From the NCBI GenBank assembly GCA_965214585.1, contig OZ243957.1, forward strand, positions 1,054,001 through 1,118,000: a stretch of DNA of 64,000 nt, in the 5' to 3' direction. Source of the DNA: JAHCHG01 sp965214585 (lineage in GTDB: Bacteria; Acidobacteriota; Blastocatellia; Pyrinomonadales; Pyrinomonadaceae). Under the pieces are notes generated by a model. It had not been told where the DNA came from. It saw only the letters and a list, made by a program, of their open reading frames with translations, and did not search any database. How positions within the stretch are numbered: the stretch's first letter is position 1; each line of letters starts with the position of its first letter. The position numbers were made by a program, and so were the translations under genes. Positions 42,214-50,490 of this stretch are shown in pieces.

Positions 42214-42906
42214 ATGCCGTTTGAAGTCGAAAACATCGGACAGATCAAAGAAAAAAAGCCTTTTGAAATTATCGTGCAAAATCTCGAAATGACTTTCGGC
42301 GAGCCGAAACTTGCGGCGAAAAGCGATATTCTGGAAATGCTCATCAAAATCATTCTGTCGCAGGCGACAACCGGAACGAACAGCCGGCGAACTTTTCAGA
42401 ATCTAAAAAGGCGTTTTGCAGATTGGAATGAGGCTCTTTCAGCTGGCGAAGAAGAAATTACCGACTGGATCAGGCTTGGCGGTTTGGCAAATCAAAAAGC
42501 TAAAGTCATCAAGAATTTACTTGAAGAAATAAAGGAAAAATACGGCAGACTTTCGCTCGAATTTGTCAACAAAATCCCGGATGAAGAAGCGAAAAACCTG
42601 CTCGAAAATTTTCGCGGCATCGGACCGAAAACCGCCGCCTGCACGCTGCTTTTCGCCGCGCACAAAGAAATTTTTCCGCTTGATACGCATATTTTCCGTA
42701 TTTTTAAGCGGATGGGAATTCTGCCCGAAAAGATTTCCGATAAAAAGGCACATTTATTGCTTGATAAACTCGTTCCAAGCGGAAAATTTTATTCGCTTCA
42801 CGTTAATCTGATTCGTTTGGGAAAGAAAATTTGCCGCCCGCGCGAGCCTCTGTGTGAAATATGTCCGTTGGTCGAATACTGCGATTACGGATTGGCAAAA
42901 ATCTAA
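42214..42906 (+). CDS. Endonuclease III-family DNA glycosylase (HhH-GPD, 4Fe-4S)
   Basis: 230 residues. The helix-hairpin-helix F-R-G-I-G-P-K-T-A-A-C-T-L-L provides the DNA-binding loop with the catalytic-type Lys, and the GPD Asp is in F-P-L-D-T-H-I-F. The iron-sulfur loop C-x6-C-x2-C-x5-C is complete: C-R-P-R-E-P-L-C-E-I-C-P-L-V-E-Y-C. It removes oxidised bases or mismatched pyrimidines. It is diverged from standard Nth at the N-terminus, so it is annotated to family only. It lies within the arsenic gene run on the same strand. Confidence 0.9.
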   Translation: MPFEVENIGQIKEKKPFEIIVQNLEMTFGEPKLAAKSDILEMLIKIILSQATTGTNSRRTFQNLKRRFADWNEALSAGEEEITDWIRLGGLANQKAKVIKNLLEEIKEKYGRLSLEFVNKIPDEEAKNLLENFRGIGPKTAACTLLFAAHKEIFPLDTHIFRIFKRMGILPEKISDKKAHLLLDKLVPSGKFYSLHVNLIRLGKKICRPREPLCEICPLVEYCDYGLAKI

Positions 42907-42978
42907 GTTATTATTATTTACACATTTGGCAAATCAAATATAATGGACAAAATTTCAAAATAGGATTAATAAAACATT

Positions 42979-43677
42979 TTGACATTAGGCAGAAAATTAC
43001 TTACGGAATTTATCGGAACGGCATTTTTGCTTGCCGTCGTTGTCGGTTCGGGAATAATGGGCGAAAATCTCGCCGGCGGAAATGCGGCAATTGCGCTTTT
43101 GGCAAATGCTCTGGCAACCGGCGCGGGATTGGTTTTTATCATTTATTCATTTATCGAAATTTCGGGAGCGCACATAAATCCGGCGGTGAGTTTAACCGAA
43201 TTAATCAGCGGCAATCTGACTTTTAAAGAATTTTTCCTTTACTTGCCCGCACAATTTTCGGGCGCGTTTGCCGGAGTCGGCGCGGCGAATATAATGTTTG
43301 ATTTTCCCGTTTTTTTTCATTCGACAAAAATACGAACGGGTTTTGCTCAATGGTTTGCCGAATTTGTCGCCACATTCGGATTAGTTCTCGTAATTTACTG
43401 CGGCGTAAAATTTTACAGAAGATTTGTTCCGGCAATGATCGCTTGTTATATTACCGCCGCATATTGGTTTACGAGTTCGACATCGTTTGCAAATCCGGCG
43501 GTAACTTTGGCGCGGGCGTTCAGCGACACCTTCGCCGGAATTCGTCTGATTGATGTTTTGCCATTCATTGCGGCGCAAATTCTCGGCGCGGTTGTTTCGG
43601 TCTATATTTTCGATTGGATTTTGCGCGGCGATTTGGAAGAAATTCTGCACGAAGAGGAGGAAGAAAAAATTGTCTAA
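42979..43677 (+). CDS. AqpS-like aquaglyceroporin (arsenic channel)
   Basis: 232 residues, six membrane helices and two half-helices. The first NPA is at 67-69 (G-A-H-I-N-P-A-V-S-L) and the second at 172-174 (F-A-N-P-A-V-T-L-A-R), with Arg179 as the selectivity arginine. AqpS-type channels in ars operons let arsenite leave after reduction by ArsC, replacing an ArsB or Acr3 pump; neither pump gene is in this window. The start is probably the TTG at 42979 with AGGA 12 bases upstream. The acidic tail E-E-E-E-E-K-I-V overlaps arsC. Confidence 0.9.
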   Translation: MTLGRKLLTEFIGTAFLLAVVVGSGIMGENLAGGNAAIALLANALATGAGLVFIIYSFIEISGAHINPAVSLTELISGNLTFKEFFLYLPAQFSGAFAGVGAANIMFDFPVFFHSTKIRTGFAQWFAEFVATFGLVLVIYCGVKFYRRFVPAMIACYITAAYWFTSSTSFANPAVTLARAFSDTFAGIRLIDVLPFIAAQILGAVVSVYIFDWILRGDLEEILHEEEEEKIV

Positions 43678-44092
43678 GAAAAAAATTTTAGTTTTATGCA
43701 CAGGAAATTCGGCTCGTTCGCAAATGGCGGAGGGATTGTTAAAACATATTACCAAAGGCAAATATGAAGTTTTCAGCGCGGGAACAAAACCTTCGATTGT
43801 TCGCCCGGAAGCGATTAAAGTTTTATCTGAGATCGGGATTGATATTTCCGGCAATCGCTCAAAATCTGTTGACGAGTTTGACCAAGAAAAAATCGAATAT
43901 ATTCTGACGGTTTGCGATAATGCAAAAGAGAACTGCCCGTATTTTCCGGCTGAAACGAAACTGACTCATCGTTCGTTCGACGATCCGGCGGATGTTTCGG
44001 GGAATGAAGAAAAGCGGCTTGAGAGGTTTAGAAAAGTGCGCGATCAAATAAAAACTTATCTGGAAAATGAGTTTGTCAAAATTTTAGACTGA
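43670..44092 (+). CDS. arsC: Thioredoxin-linked arsenate reductase
   Basis: 140 residues. The start is the TTG at 43670, nine bases after GGAGG and overlapping the aquaporin stop by eight bases; the longer frame from 43550 would run through the aquaporin gene and is rejected. Low-molecular-weight phosphatase fold. Cys10 lies in the P-loop C-T-G-N-S-A-R-S. The redox pair is Cys82 and Cys89 in V-C-D-N-A-K-E-N-C-P. The three positions equal those of S. aureus pI258 ArsC, which reduces arsenate to arsenite using thioredoxin. With AqpS it forms a reduction-and-leak pathway. Confidence 0.95.
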   Translation: MSKKKILVLCTGNSARSQMAEGLLKHITKGKYEVFSAGTKPSIVRPEAIKVLSEIGIDISGNRSKSVDEFDQEKIEYILTVCDNAKENCPYFPAETKLTHRSFDDPADVSGNEEKRLERFRKVRDQIKTYLENEFVKILD

Positions 44093-44196
44093 GAATCATC
44101 CTTAAATTTAGAATTGCGGTAAAGATAAAAAATGTAGATGAAACAGAAATGCGGGATATTTGCAAGTTAAGGTGAACAAAATTTATTATAAAGAAA

Positions 44197-45312
44197 ATGA
44201 ATGCAAATTTAACTTTTGAAACTCCCGAAACGGAAGGAATAAAATATGCCGGTTCAAAGTTGAAATTGCTTCCGTATATTCTCAAACTCGCGGAAAAAGT
44301 TGAGCCGAAAAGCGTTTTCGACGGTTTTGCCGGAACAACCCGCGTTTCGCAGGCGTTCGCTCAGAAGGGTTACAAAGTCGCTTCAAATGACGTTTCAGTT
44401 TGGTCTGAAATTTTTGCCGAATGTTATTTGAAAAATAAAAAAGACAAGAGGTATTATGCGGAAATTATCGAATATTTAAACAATTTACCGGCGAAAAACG
44501 GCTGGTTTGCGGAAAATTACGGCGGTTTGCCAAGCGATAAAAAATCAATTCAAAAGGATGGCTTGAAAAAGCCTTTTCAGATTCACAACGCCCGAAAACT
44601 CGATGCAATTCGTGATGAAATTGATAAACTGGATTTAGAGAAAACCGAAAAAGCGGTTTTGCTGACAAGTTTGATTTTGGCACTCGATAAAGTTGACAGC
44701 ACAATCGGGCATTTCGCTTCTTATTTGAGCGATTGGTCGCCGCGTTCTTATAAAACTTTAGAACTGAAAGTTCCGCGCCTTTTTGAATCGGAAGAAACGC
44801 ACGAAGTTTTTCGGGGAGATATTTTTGAAACGATTGAAAATGTAAAAACCGATTTAGCGTATTTTGATCCGCCATACGGTTCAAACAATAAAAAGATGCC
44901 CGCGTCGCGCGTTCGTTATGCGGCTTATTATCATATCTGGACAAGCGTATGTTTGAACGACAAGCCGGAAATTTTCGGCAGAGTGAAGCGGCGCGTTGAT
45001 AGTTCCGATACGAAAGCGAACTCGGTTTTTGAAGATTTTCGGCGAAATGAAAACGGAAATTTTATTGCGACAAAAGCGATTGAAAAACTTCTCGACGAAA
45101 CGAATGCGAAATATATAATTTTGTCTTACAGTTCGGGCGGACGCGCCGGCAAAGCGGAACTTTTTGACATTTTGGAAAAATCGGGGAAAATAATTGATTT
45201 CGTTCGCGTTAATTATAAACAAAACGTGATGGCTGCGATGCGCTGGACGAACGATTGGATCAGGGAAGATGAAAGGAAAAATCAGGAATATCTGTTTTTG
45301 ATCGGGAAATAA
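44197..45312 (+). CDS. Orphan N6-adenine DNA methyltransferase (D12/Dam class)
   Basis: 371 residues. The N-terminal I-K-Y-A-G-S-K-L-K-L-L-P-Y-I is the D12-class motif X/I start (K-W-x-G-x-K-like). V-F-D-G-F-A-G-T-T-R-V-S-Q-A-F is the SAM motif I (F-x-G-x-G-like), and L-A-Y-F-D-P-P-Y-G-S holds the catalytic DPPY. The recognition insert (about 90-190) contains the long helical part. No restriction endonuclease is adjacent. The recognition site is unknown. A 104-base gap separates it from arsC. Confidence 0.9.
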   Translation: MNANLTFETPETEGIKYAGSKLKLLPYILKLAEKVEPKSVFDGFAGTTRVSQAFAQKGYKVASNDVSVWSEIFAECYLKNKKDKRYYAEIIEYLNNLPAKNGWFAENYGGLPSDKKSIQKDGLKKPFQIHNARKLDAIRDEIDKLDLEKTEKAVLLTSLILALDKVDSTIGHFASYLSDWSPRSYKTLELKVPRLFESEETHEVFRGDIFETIENVKTDLAYFDPPYGSNNKKMPASRVRYAAYYHIWTSVCLNDKPEIFGRVKRRVDSSDTKANSVFEDFRRNENGNFIATKAIEKLLDETNAKYIILSYSSGGRAGKAELFDILEKSGKIIDFVRVNYKQNVMAAMRWTNDWIREDERKNQEYLFLIGK

Positions 45313-45314
45313 TT

Positions 45315-45860
45315 TTGAAGAATAAAAAAAGACTTTTACAAAGATTTCGCGTGCCTCTCGGATTTGTTTTCGCGGCGGTTTTTTTAATTTTCGCCCGTCC
45401 GAATTTTACGACTTTGTGGATTGGCGGCGCGTTTGCGCTGATCGGTTTGCTGATTCGCGCGTGGTCTTCGGGACACATTCGCAAAAATCGTGAGTTAGCC
45501 GTTTCCGGTCCTTACGCATACACGCGAAATCCGCTTTATCTTGGAAGTTTTATTTTGGGTTTGGGTTTTACGATTGCGTCGGGCGTGTGGTGGCTCGGAA
45601 TTTTGTTCGTCGCCTTGTTTTTGGGCATCTATTTGCCCGTGATGCGCGTCGAAGCAAAGGATTTGGTCGAGCTTTTCGGGGAAAAATATAAAGATTATGC
45701 GGAAAATGTTCCGCTTTTTTTTCCGAAATTTTCAAAATACAAATCGTCTGACGAAAAGTTCGACCAAGAATTATATATGCGCTACCGCGAATACCGCGCC
45801 GCTTTGGGAATGATTTTCGCTTTGGCAGTTTTGGCGGCAAAGGCTTATTTTCTGAGGTAA
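45315..45860 (+). CDS. ICMT/PEMT-family membrane methyltransferase
   Basis: 181 residues, starting at a TTG two bases after the previous stop; the next in-frame ATG is far inside. Two to three membrane helices precede G-P-Y-A-Y-T-R-N-P-L-Y-L-G, the isoprenylcysteine carboxyl methyltransferase/phospholipid N-methyltransferase signature. E-A-K-D-L-V-E-L-F-G-E-K-Y-K-D-Y-A follows, with the E-x2-x-L/F pattern for SAM. The substrate is not inferable. It could methylate a lipid or a small molecule at the inner membrane. Confidence 0.82.
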   Translation: MKNKKRLLQRFRVPLGFVFAAVFLIFARPNFTTLWIGGAFALIGLLIRAWSSGHIRKNRELAVSGPYAYTRNPLYLGSFILGLGFTIASGVWWLGILFVALFLGIYLPVMRVEAKDLVELFGEKYKDYAENVPLFFPKFSKYKSSDEKFDQELYMRYREYRAALGMIFALAVLAAKAYFLR

Positions 45861-45862
45861 TT

Positions 45863-46684
45863 ATGAAATCAAAAATTTTCGGCTCTCTTCTTTTTATAAT
45901 CACGCTTTCCGCGATTTTCAGTTTTGCTCAAACCGCGCCGAAACCGATGTATCAAATTGGCGAAACGCTCACTTACGAAGGAAATTTCAGCAAATTGATT
46001 CTTCGCGGACTCGACATTGCCGAACTCAATTTCAAGGTCGAACAAATACCGGACAGCGAAAACTTTGTCGTCAAATCCGAAGCCGTTTCAAAAGGAACGA
46101 TCACCAAACTTTTCAATTTCAAATTTTATCAAGGCATCGAATCAATCGTTGACGGCGAAAAGATGCACATTTTGAAAACCGCCAAACGCGACGAACAAAA
46201 TGACCGAATCCGAACGAGCGAAGCGGTTTTTGATTACAAATCGGACAAAGTAACTTATGTTGAAACCGATCCGAACAATTTGGCGCGTCCGCCGCGCATA
46301 GTGGCTTCGCGGATTGATGAAAATACGCAGGATTTCGTTTCGGCAATTTACGCGATGCGCCGACTGCCTTTGAAAGTCGGCGAAACTTTCGAGATAAACG
46401 TCAGCGATTCCGGTTTGGTTTATAAAGTTCCGGTGCGCGTAACGGCGCGTGAAAAGCAGAAATCGGTTGTCGGTAAAAAATGGTGTTTTCGCCTCGAACC
46501 GGAAGTTTTCGGCAAAGATCGCCTGATTGAAAAAGAAGGAAATATGATAATCTGGATTACCGACGACGCGCGGCGTTTGCCCGTGCGGGCGCATATTTAT
46601 ACCGAAATCGGAAAGGTCGTCGTCAAACTCAAAAAAGTAGAAATCATCAAGCAAAAGAATATAAACAAAAAACCTCGAACATAA
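45863..46684 (+). CDS. DUF3108 exported protein
   Basis: 273 residues, with GAGG six bases before the ATG and only two bases from the previous stop. The signal peptide ends near F-S-F-A-Q-T-A. The DUF3108 start is Y-Q-I-G-E-T-L-T-Y-E-G-N-F-S. Beta-strands end with W-I-T-D-D-A-R-R-L-P-V-R-A-H-I, as in the LolA/LolB-like superfamily of periplasmic lipid-handling proteins. No function is established. Confidence 0.82.
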   Translation: MKSKIFGSLLFIITLSAIFSFAQTAPKPMYQIGETLTYEGNFSKLILRGLDIAELNFKVEQIPDSENFVVKSEAVSKGTITKLFNFKFYQGIESIVDGEKMHILKTAKRDEQNDRIRTSEAVFDYKSDKVTYVETDPNNLARPPRIVASRIDENTQDFVSAIYAMRRLPLKVGETFEINVSDSGLVYKVPVRVTAREKQKSVVGKKWCFRLEPEVFGKDRLIEKEGNMIIWITDDARRLPVRAHIYTEIGKVVVKLKKVEIIKQKNINKKPRT

Positions 46685-47138
46685 CTTAGAGAGGGTTCGA
46701 GAACGGAAAGCGCGAATGTAAATGAGGGTGCTGTTTGAAAATGAATTTGTGTGTAATTAAACAGCACTCTCTATAAGTGCTAATTTTGCAGGGGTTTTGT
46801 AAAATATGGTTTTAACTGTATTTTTGCTCTATCAAAGCGACATATTTATTCAAAAAGCGGCAAACGTAAGCAATAAAATTAAATAGTCTGCTTTTTGAGT
46901 TTTTTGGTAATTTAACTTTTGCGGGCGGGAGAGCAGCCCTTCCTGACTTGTAATTTTTTTATTCTTGAGCAGTTAGAGAGGTTTAAGTTTGGAGATATGG
47001 TAAAACTGATGATTTTTCTGCCTCAGTATTAAGTTAATCAGTTTTTTCGTGACATAATTATCAATGCCTGATTATCAATTGGACATTGATAATTATGTCA
47101 CGATTAAAAATTACAGGTTGCAAATCCTATATCAATTC
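46685..47138. other. Intergenic region with decayed repeats
   Basis: 454 bases without a gene. A degenerate family A copy (AATGAGGGTGCTGTTT at 46720 facing AAACAGCACTCTCTATAAG at 46758) follows the DUF3108 gene. A separate hairpin lies at 47048-47102. No RNA gene was recognised. Confidence 0.5.
47048..47102. repeat. Perfect 19-bp inverted repeat
   Basis: CGTGACATAATTATCAATG at 47048-47066 recurs exactly inverted at 47084-47102, with a 17-base loop. It contains TGACATAATTATCA-like sequence and no uridine run. It is 37 bases from the 3' end of the convergent OmpA-type gene. Confidence 0.75.
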
Positions 47139-48734
47139 TTAATTTATTTGAGCCGAATTGGAATCCAAACTTGATTTGATACGCATTATTTCGTCTTTAT
47201 CGGTAATAAGTCTATATGCGATGCGGCGGTTTTTGAATTTATTGTCGGACGTATCGTTTTCGGCGACGGGCTGCGTTTCGCCGTAGCCTTTTGTCGTTAA
47301 AAGACGCTCATCCACGTTGCGTTCGATCAGCGATTGGCGCACCGCTTCGGCTCTTGCTTGGGATAACTTCATATTTGCCGCGTCGTCGCCGTCGCTGTCC
47401 GTGTGTCCGCCGATCTCGATCAGAGTGGCGGCGGGCAGTTTATTTAATACTTCCGATGCTTTGTCCAAAATCGGTTTAGCGGATTCGGGAATTTCCGCGC
47501 TGTTTGAGGCAAAATTTATTACCGACAAATTCAGCGCGGCGACAACCTGTTCGGGACTTTCGGCGGCGGCGAGTTTGGCGGCGGCATCTTCATTGGCTTG
47601 CTCGGCGGCAAATTCTTCGCCGACGATTGACGCGGGAAGTTTCCAGCCTTCCGCAAACAAAATTTTCAGCTGATCGGCGGCGGATTTCGGCAGATTGGCG
47701 GCTGAAATCGCGTTTCCTTTAAAACTCAGTTCGCCCGTTTTCCAGCCTTCTAAACTCGTAAGTAATTTGCTGAAATTGTCCCGCCATCCGTCGGCAAAAT
47801 CTTTTGTATTTGCATCAACTTTCAAATCCGAGAAATCAACATTTTCAGCACCGAACTTCGCGGTCAACGCTTCGGTAATCTGATTTTTTGCAGCTTCGCT
47901 GCCGACGATTCCCGAAACAAAATATTTTCCGTTTTCCGCTTTCAGAGTAAAACTCGGTTCGTTTGTTTTCGCGGCAGAATCCGCAATTTTGCCGATGTTG
48001 ACATTATTGCTGCCAACCGCATTTACATTTGTATTGATCGTTTGATTTGCTACGTTTACCGGCTCTGATTTTCCGCAGAACGTATAACCCAAAGCGACTG
48101 CAACCAAAACGAGCAAAAGCGGCAAAAGAATTTTGAGAATCGGAGTTCCGCCGCCGTTATCAATTGTTTCCAAATCATTTTCATAATTTGTAGAAACGGC
48201 GGAAATCTTTTCATCCTTAATAATATCCGCAGATGTTTCTTTATTTTCAATAATTTTGGCGGAAAACTCTTTGTCCGCGACAATCCCGGCAGAAACATCC
48301 TCGGCTTGTGCGGCATCCGCTGCCGACACCGCGCCGATGCCTGATAAAGCGGCAATTGTTCGGCTCAGATCAGAATCTTTGGGAGCGATTCCCGTCGGCG
48401 TTAATTCGTTTATAACTTGCGGAGTCATAAACGCAATTGCCGAAGTCGTCGTTTTATAATCGAGCGCGGCTTCGTCGGAGATTTCCGTGAGCGTATCCGT
48501 TCCGAAAACCGATTCGGTCTGTTCGTAAGAAATCGGCGTGTTTGCGTCCGAATTTATCCACGAAGCCGCCGTGTCGCCCAATCCGACTTTGTTAAAATGT
48601 TCGATAAACCCGGCAAAACCGCCGTTTTTCTTGTCGCTTATCATCGCCAAAAGTATCGAAAGCAAAGTTTTGCCTTTGCCGTCCAAATCGAATTTTTCTT
48701 CCGCTTCGCCGATGATCGAATTAAATGCAGCCAT
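47139..48734 (-). CDS. OmpA-family protein with BON-like domains and one membrane helix
   Basis: 531 residues. The N-terminal 100 residues (F-D-L-D-G-K-G-K-T, G-G-F-A-G-F-I-E-H-F, G-L-G-D-T-A-A-S-W-I) resemble the YidB/DUF937 fold. An acidic linker follows, then a membrane helix at about 200-222 (L-P-L-L-L-V-L-V-A-V-A-L-G-Y). BON-like segments come next (G-I-V-G-S-E-A-A-K-N-Q-I-T). The C-terminal OmpA domain has V-I-N-F-A-S-N-S-A-E-I, then I-E-I-G-G-H-T-D-S-D-G-D and A-V-R-Q-S-L, which binds peptidoglycan. It probably anchors the cell envelope. It follows the DUF374 gene on the same strand at 51 bases. Confidence 0.85.
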   Translation of the reverse strand: MAAFNSIIGEAEEKFDLDGKGKTLLSILLAMISDKKNGGFAGFIEHFNKVGLGDTAASWINSDANTPISYEQTESVFGTDTLTEISDEAALDYKTTTSAIAFMTPQVINELTPTGIAPKDSDLSRTIAALSGIGAVSAADAAQAEDVSAGIVADKEFSAKIIENKETSADIIKDEKISAVSTNYENDLETIDNGGGTPILKILLPLLLVLVAVALGYTFCGKSEPVNVANQTINTNVNAVGSNNVNIGKIADSAAKTNEPSFTLKAENGKYFVSGIVGSEAAKNQITEALTAKFGAENVDFSDLKVDANTKDFADGWRDNFSKLLTSLEGWKTGELSFKGNAISAANLPKSAADQLKILFAEGWKLPASIVGEEFAAEQANEDAAAKLAAAESPEQVVAALNLSVINFASNSAEIPESAKPILDKASEVLNKLPAATLIEIGGHTDSDGDDAANMKLSQARAEAVRQSLIERNVDERLLTTKGYGETQPVAENDTSDNKFKNRRIAYRLITDKDEIMRIKSSLDSNSAQIN

Positions 48735-48785
48735 TTTTTTTCCTTCCTGTTTTTATTCTCAAAACCGCTTGTAAAACTTTCTGAA

Positions 48786-49511
48786 TTATACACTATTCTC
48801 CCGCCATTGTTTTCCAGTTTCCACTAATTCGTCAAGTTTGTTTTGCAGTTCTTTTCTTTTAATTTCAATTTCCGCTTCGTCCGCATCGGCGGAAACGTAA
48901 AATGGCTCGTGAATTAAAACTTTCGCTCGCGTAAAAGGTTTCGGAATTTGCAGTTTGTCCCAACTTTTGATCGTCCAGAAGTTTTTCGCTTCGACGGAAA
49001 AAGGCATAATCGGATTTCCGGTTTTCTTGGCGAGCAGAATCGCGCCCGTTTTAACTTTGTAGCGAGGACCTTTCGGACCGTCGAGAGAAAATCCCATCGG
49101 AAGTTTCTGCTTCATCAGACGAATCATCTGAACGAGTGCGCCGACACCGCCGCGCGTGCTTGAACCGCGCACCGCGCCGTAACCGAATCTCTGTATAAAA
49201 CGCGCAATGTATTCGCCGTCGAAACTCTGCGAAGTGATTACGACAATTTGCCGATGTCTGAAATAATACGTCGCCAGAAATATGCGGTTGTGCCAGAATC
49301 CCATAATTTTCGTTTTTCCGTCCGCCTCGATCTGCTCGTGATTTTCCCAGCCTTCGATTTCAAACCGAATCGTTTTCCCGATCAAGCTGATAAGCAAAAA
49401 CAACGCCCAATCAATCAAACGAATCGAGATTCTCTGTGTCAGCGAATAGTTTGAGAGAGAAGCAAATTTGTAAACTTCCGGCAGTAATTTTCGTTTTTCC
49501 TTCTTCATCAA
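48786..49511 (-). CDS. DUF374-type lysophospholipid/lipid A acyltransferase-like protein
   Basis: 241 residues with one N-terminal hydrophobic segment (W-A-L-F-L-L-I-S-L-I). The motif I-M-G-F-W-H-N-R-I-F carries the catalytic-type His of the LPLAT superfamily. V-R-G-S-S-T-R-G-G-V-G-A-L and F-S-L-D-G-P-K-G-P-R-Y match the DUF374 signature and the substrate-binding loop. The function is presumed to be addition of a fatty acyl chain to a lipid A- or phospholipid-like acceptor at the inner membrane. Confidence 0.87.
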   Translation of the reverse strand: MMKKEKRKLLPEVYKFASLSNYSLTQRISIRLIDWALFLLISLIGKTIRFEIEGWENHEQIEADGKTKIMGFWHNRIFLATYYFRHRQIVVITSQSFDGEYIARFIQRFGYGAVRGSSTRGGVGALVQMIRLMKQKLPMGFSLDGPKGPRYKVKTGAILLAKKTGNPIMPFSVEAKNFWTIKSWDKLQIPKPFTRAKVLIHEPFYVSADADEAEIEIKRKELQNKLDELVETGKQWRENSV

Positions 49512-49609
49512 TAGTAAATAACAAGCGATTTAAGTTATTATGTGCAACAAAGAGAAACATTTTATCGTTAGGAGATTAAAACGGCTCTTTTTATCCTGAA
49601 CCGGAACAG

Positions 49610-50419
49610 ATGAAAATGCAAAGAAGAATTTTGATTGTTGATGACCACGACGACTTGAAAACGGCTCTGACAAAAGTTTTCAGCAAACTCGGATTTTTGG
49701 TCGAATCAACCGCAAACCGCGACGAAGCCGTAAAATTAGACCGCACAGAAAAATTCGATCTGGTTATCACAGACCTCGACGGCGATCTGGCTTTTCCGGC
49801 GGAAAAACTCGACGACGACACTTGTTTGCCGATTAACGACGGCGAAGAAGATTTTGACCGCAGCCGAATCAAGGCGTTCAAGATTTGCGCGACCAATTTC
49901 AGACGGGAAAATTTCGATGAGGAAGAAATAAAAAACCTTTTTGAAACGATTCTCAACTACAAAACCAAATTCGTAGATAAAAGTTACGCGGTCAAGCATC
50001 TTAGGGAAAAGATAGAGTTTGAATTTCCAAGCACGATCAAATTAATGCACTCGATCTTGGAATATCTGACAAAGCGCGTGGAAAAGGTCGGCATAATTGA
50101 TTCGGAAAGCTCCAATCTTTTCATAGCTTTAGACGAAGCCTTCGTCAACGCCGTCAAACACGGAAACAAATTCGACGCAAATAAAATCGTCAAAATTTCG
50201 GCGGAAGTTTCGCCGAAGGAAGCGCGTTTTACTATCGAAGACGAAGGCGAAGGATTTAATATCTCCGAGATTCCCGACCCGACCAATCCCGAAAATCTCT
50301 TTAAAACTTCCGGGCGCGGCGTTCTGATAATTCACAACATAATGGACGAAGTTTCCTACAACGAAAGCGGAAACCGAATCACAATGGTTAAAAAATCGGA
50401 AAGCGAAAATGAGAAATGA
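49610..50419 (+). CDS. Receiver-like domain fused to an RsbW-type ATP-binding domain
   Basis: 269 residues. The N-terminal receiver has R-I-L-I-V-D-D-H-D-D (acidic pair 11-12) and the phospho-acceptor position Asp55 in L-V-I-T-D-L-D-G. The rest of the receiver is replaced by an acidic loop (D-D-D-T-C-L-P-I-N-D-G-E-E-D), so the conserved Thr/Ser and Lys are not evident. The C-terminal HATPase has the N-box A-L-D-E-A-F-V-N-A-V-K-H-G-N, the G1 box I-E-D-E-G-E-G-F and G2 T-S-G-R-G-V-L-I-I, as in anti-sigma kinases. It probably acts in a partner-switch regulation of a sigma factor; the partner is not in view. Confidence 0.82.
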   Translation: MKMQRRILIVDDHDDLKTALTKVFSKLGFLVESTANRDEAVKLDRTEKFDLVITDLDGDLAFPAEKLDDDTCLPINDGEEDFDRSRIKAFKICATNFRRENFDEEEIKNLFETILNYKTKFVDKSYAVKHLREKIEFEFPSTIKLMHSILEYLTKRVEKVGIIDSESSNLFIALDEAFVNAVKHGNKFDANKIVKISAEVSPKEARFTIEDEGEGFNISEIPDPTNPENLFKTSGRGVLIIHNIMDEVSYNESGNRITMVKKSESENEK

Positions 50420-50490
50420 GAATTGAGAAGTGAGAAATAAGAATTCGGAATCCTGATTTTTACTTCTCATTTCTCACTTTTCAATTCTCA
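50417..50490. repeat. Intergenic hairpin containing both convergent stop codons
   Basis: TGAGAATTGAGAAGTGAGAA (50417 on) faces its inverse (TTCTCACTTTTCAATTCTCA) ending at 50490. The receiver-RsbW stop and the peroxiredoxin 3' end lie in its arms. It is of the same style as 3351-3418 and 26152-26235. Confidence 0.65.

Noticed and set aside
43550..44092. A 180-residue version of ArsC starting inside the aquaporin gene
   Set aside because: Residues before the TTG at 43670 are an out-of-frame reading of the aquaporin; GGAGG and the P-loop position fix the later start.
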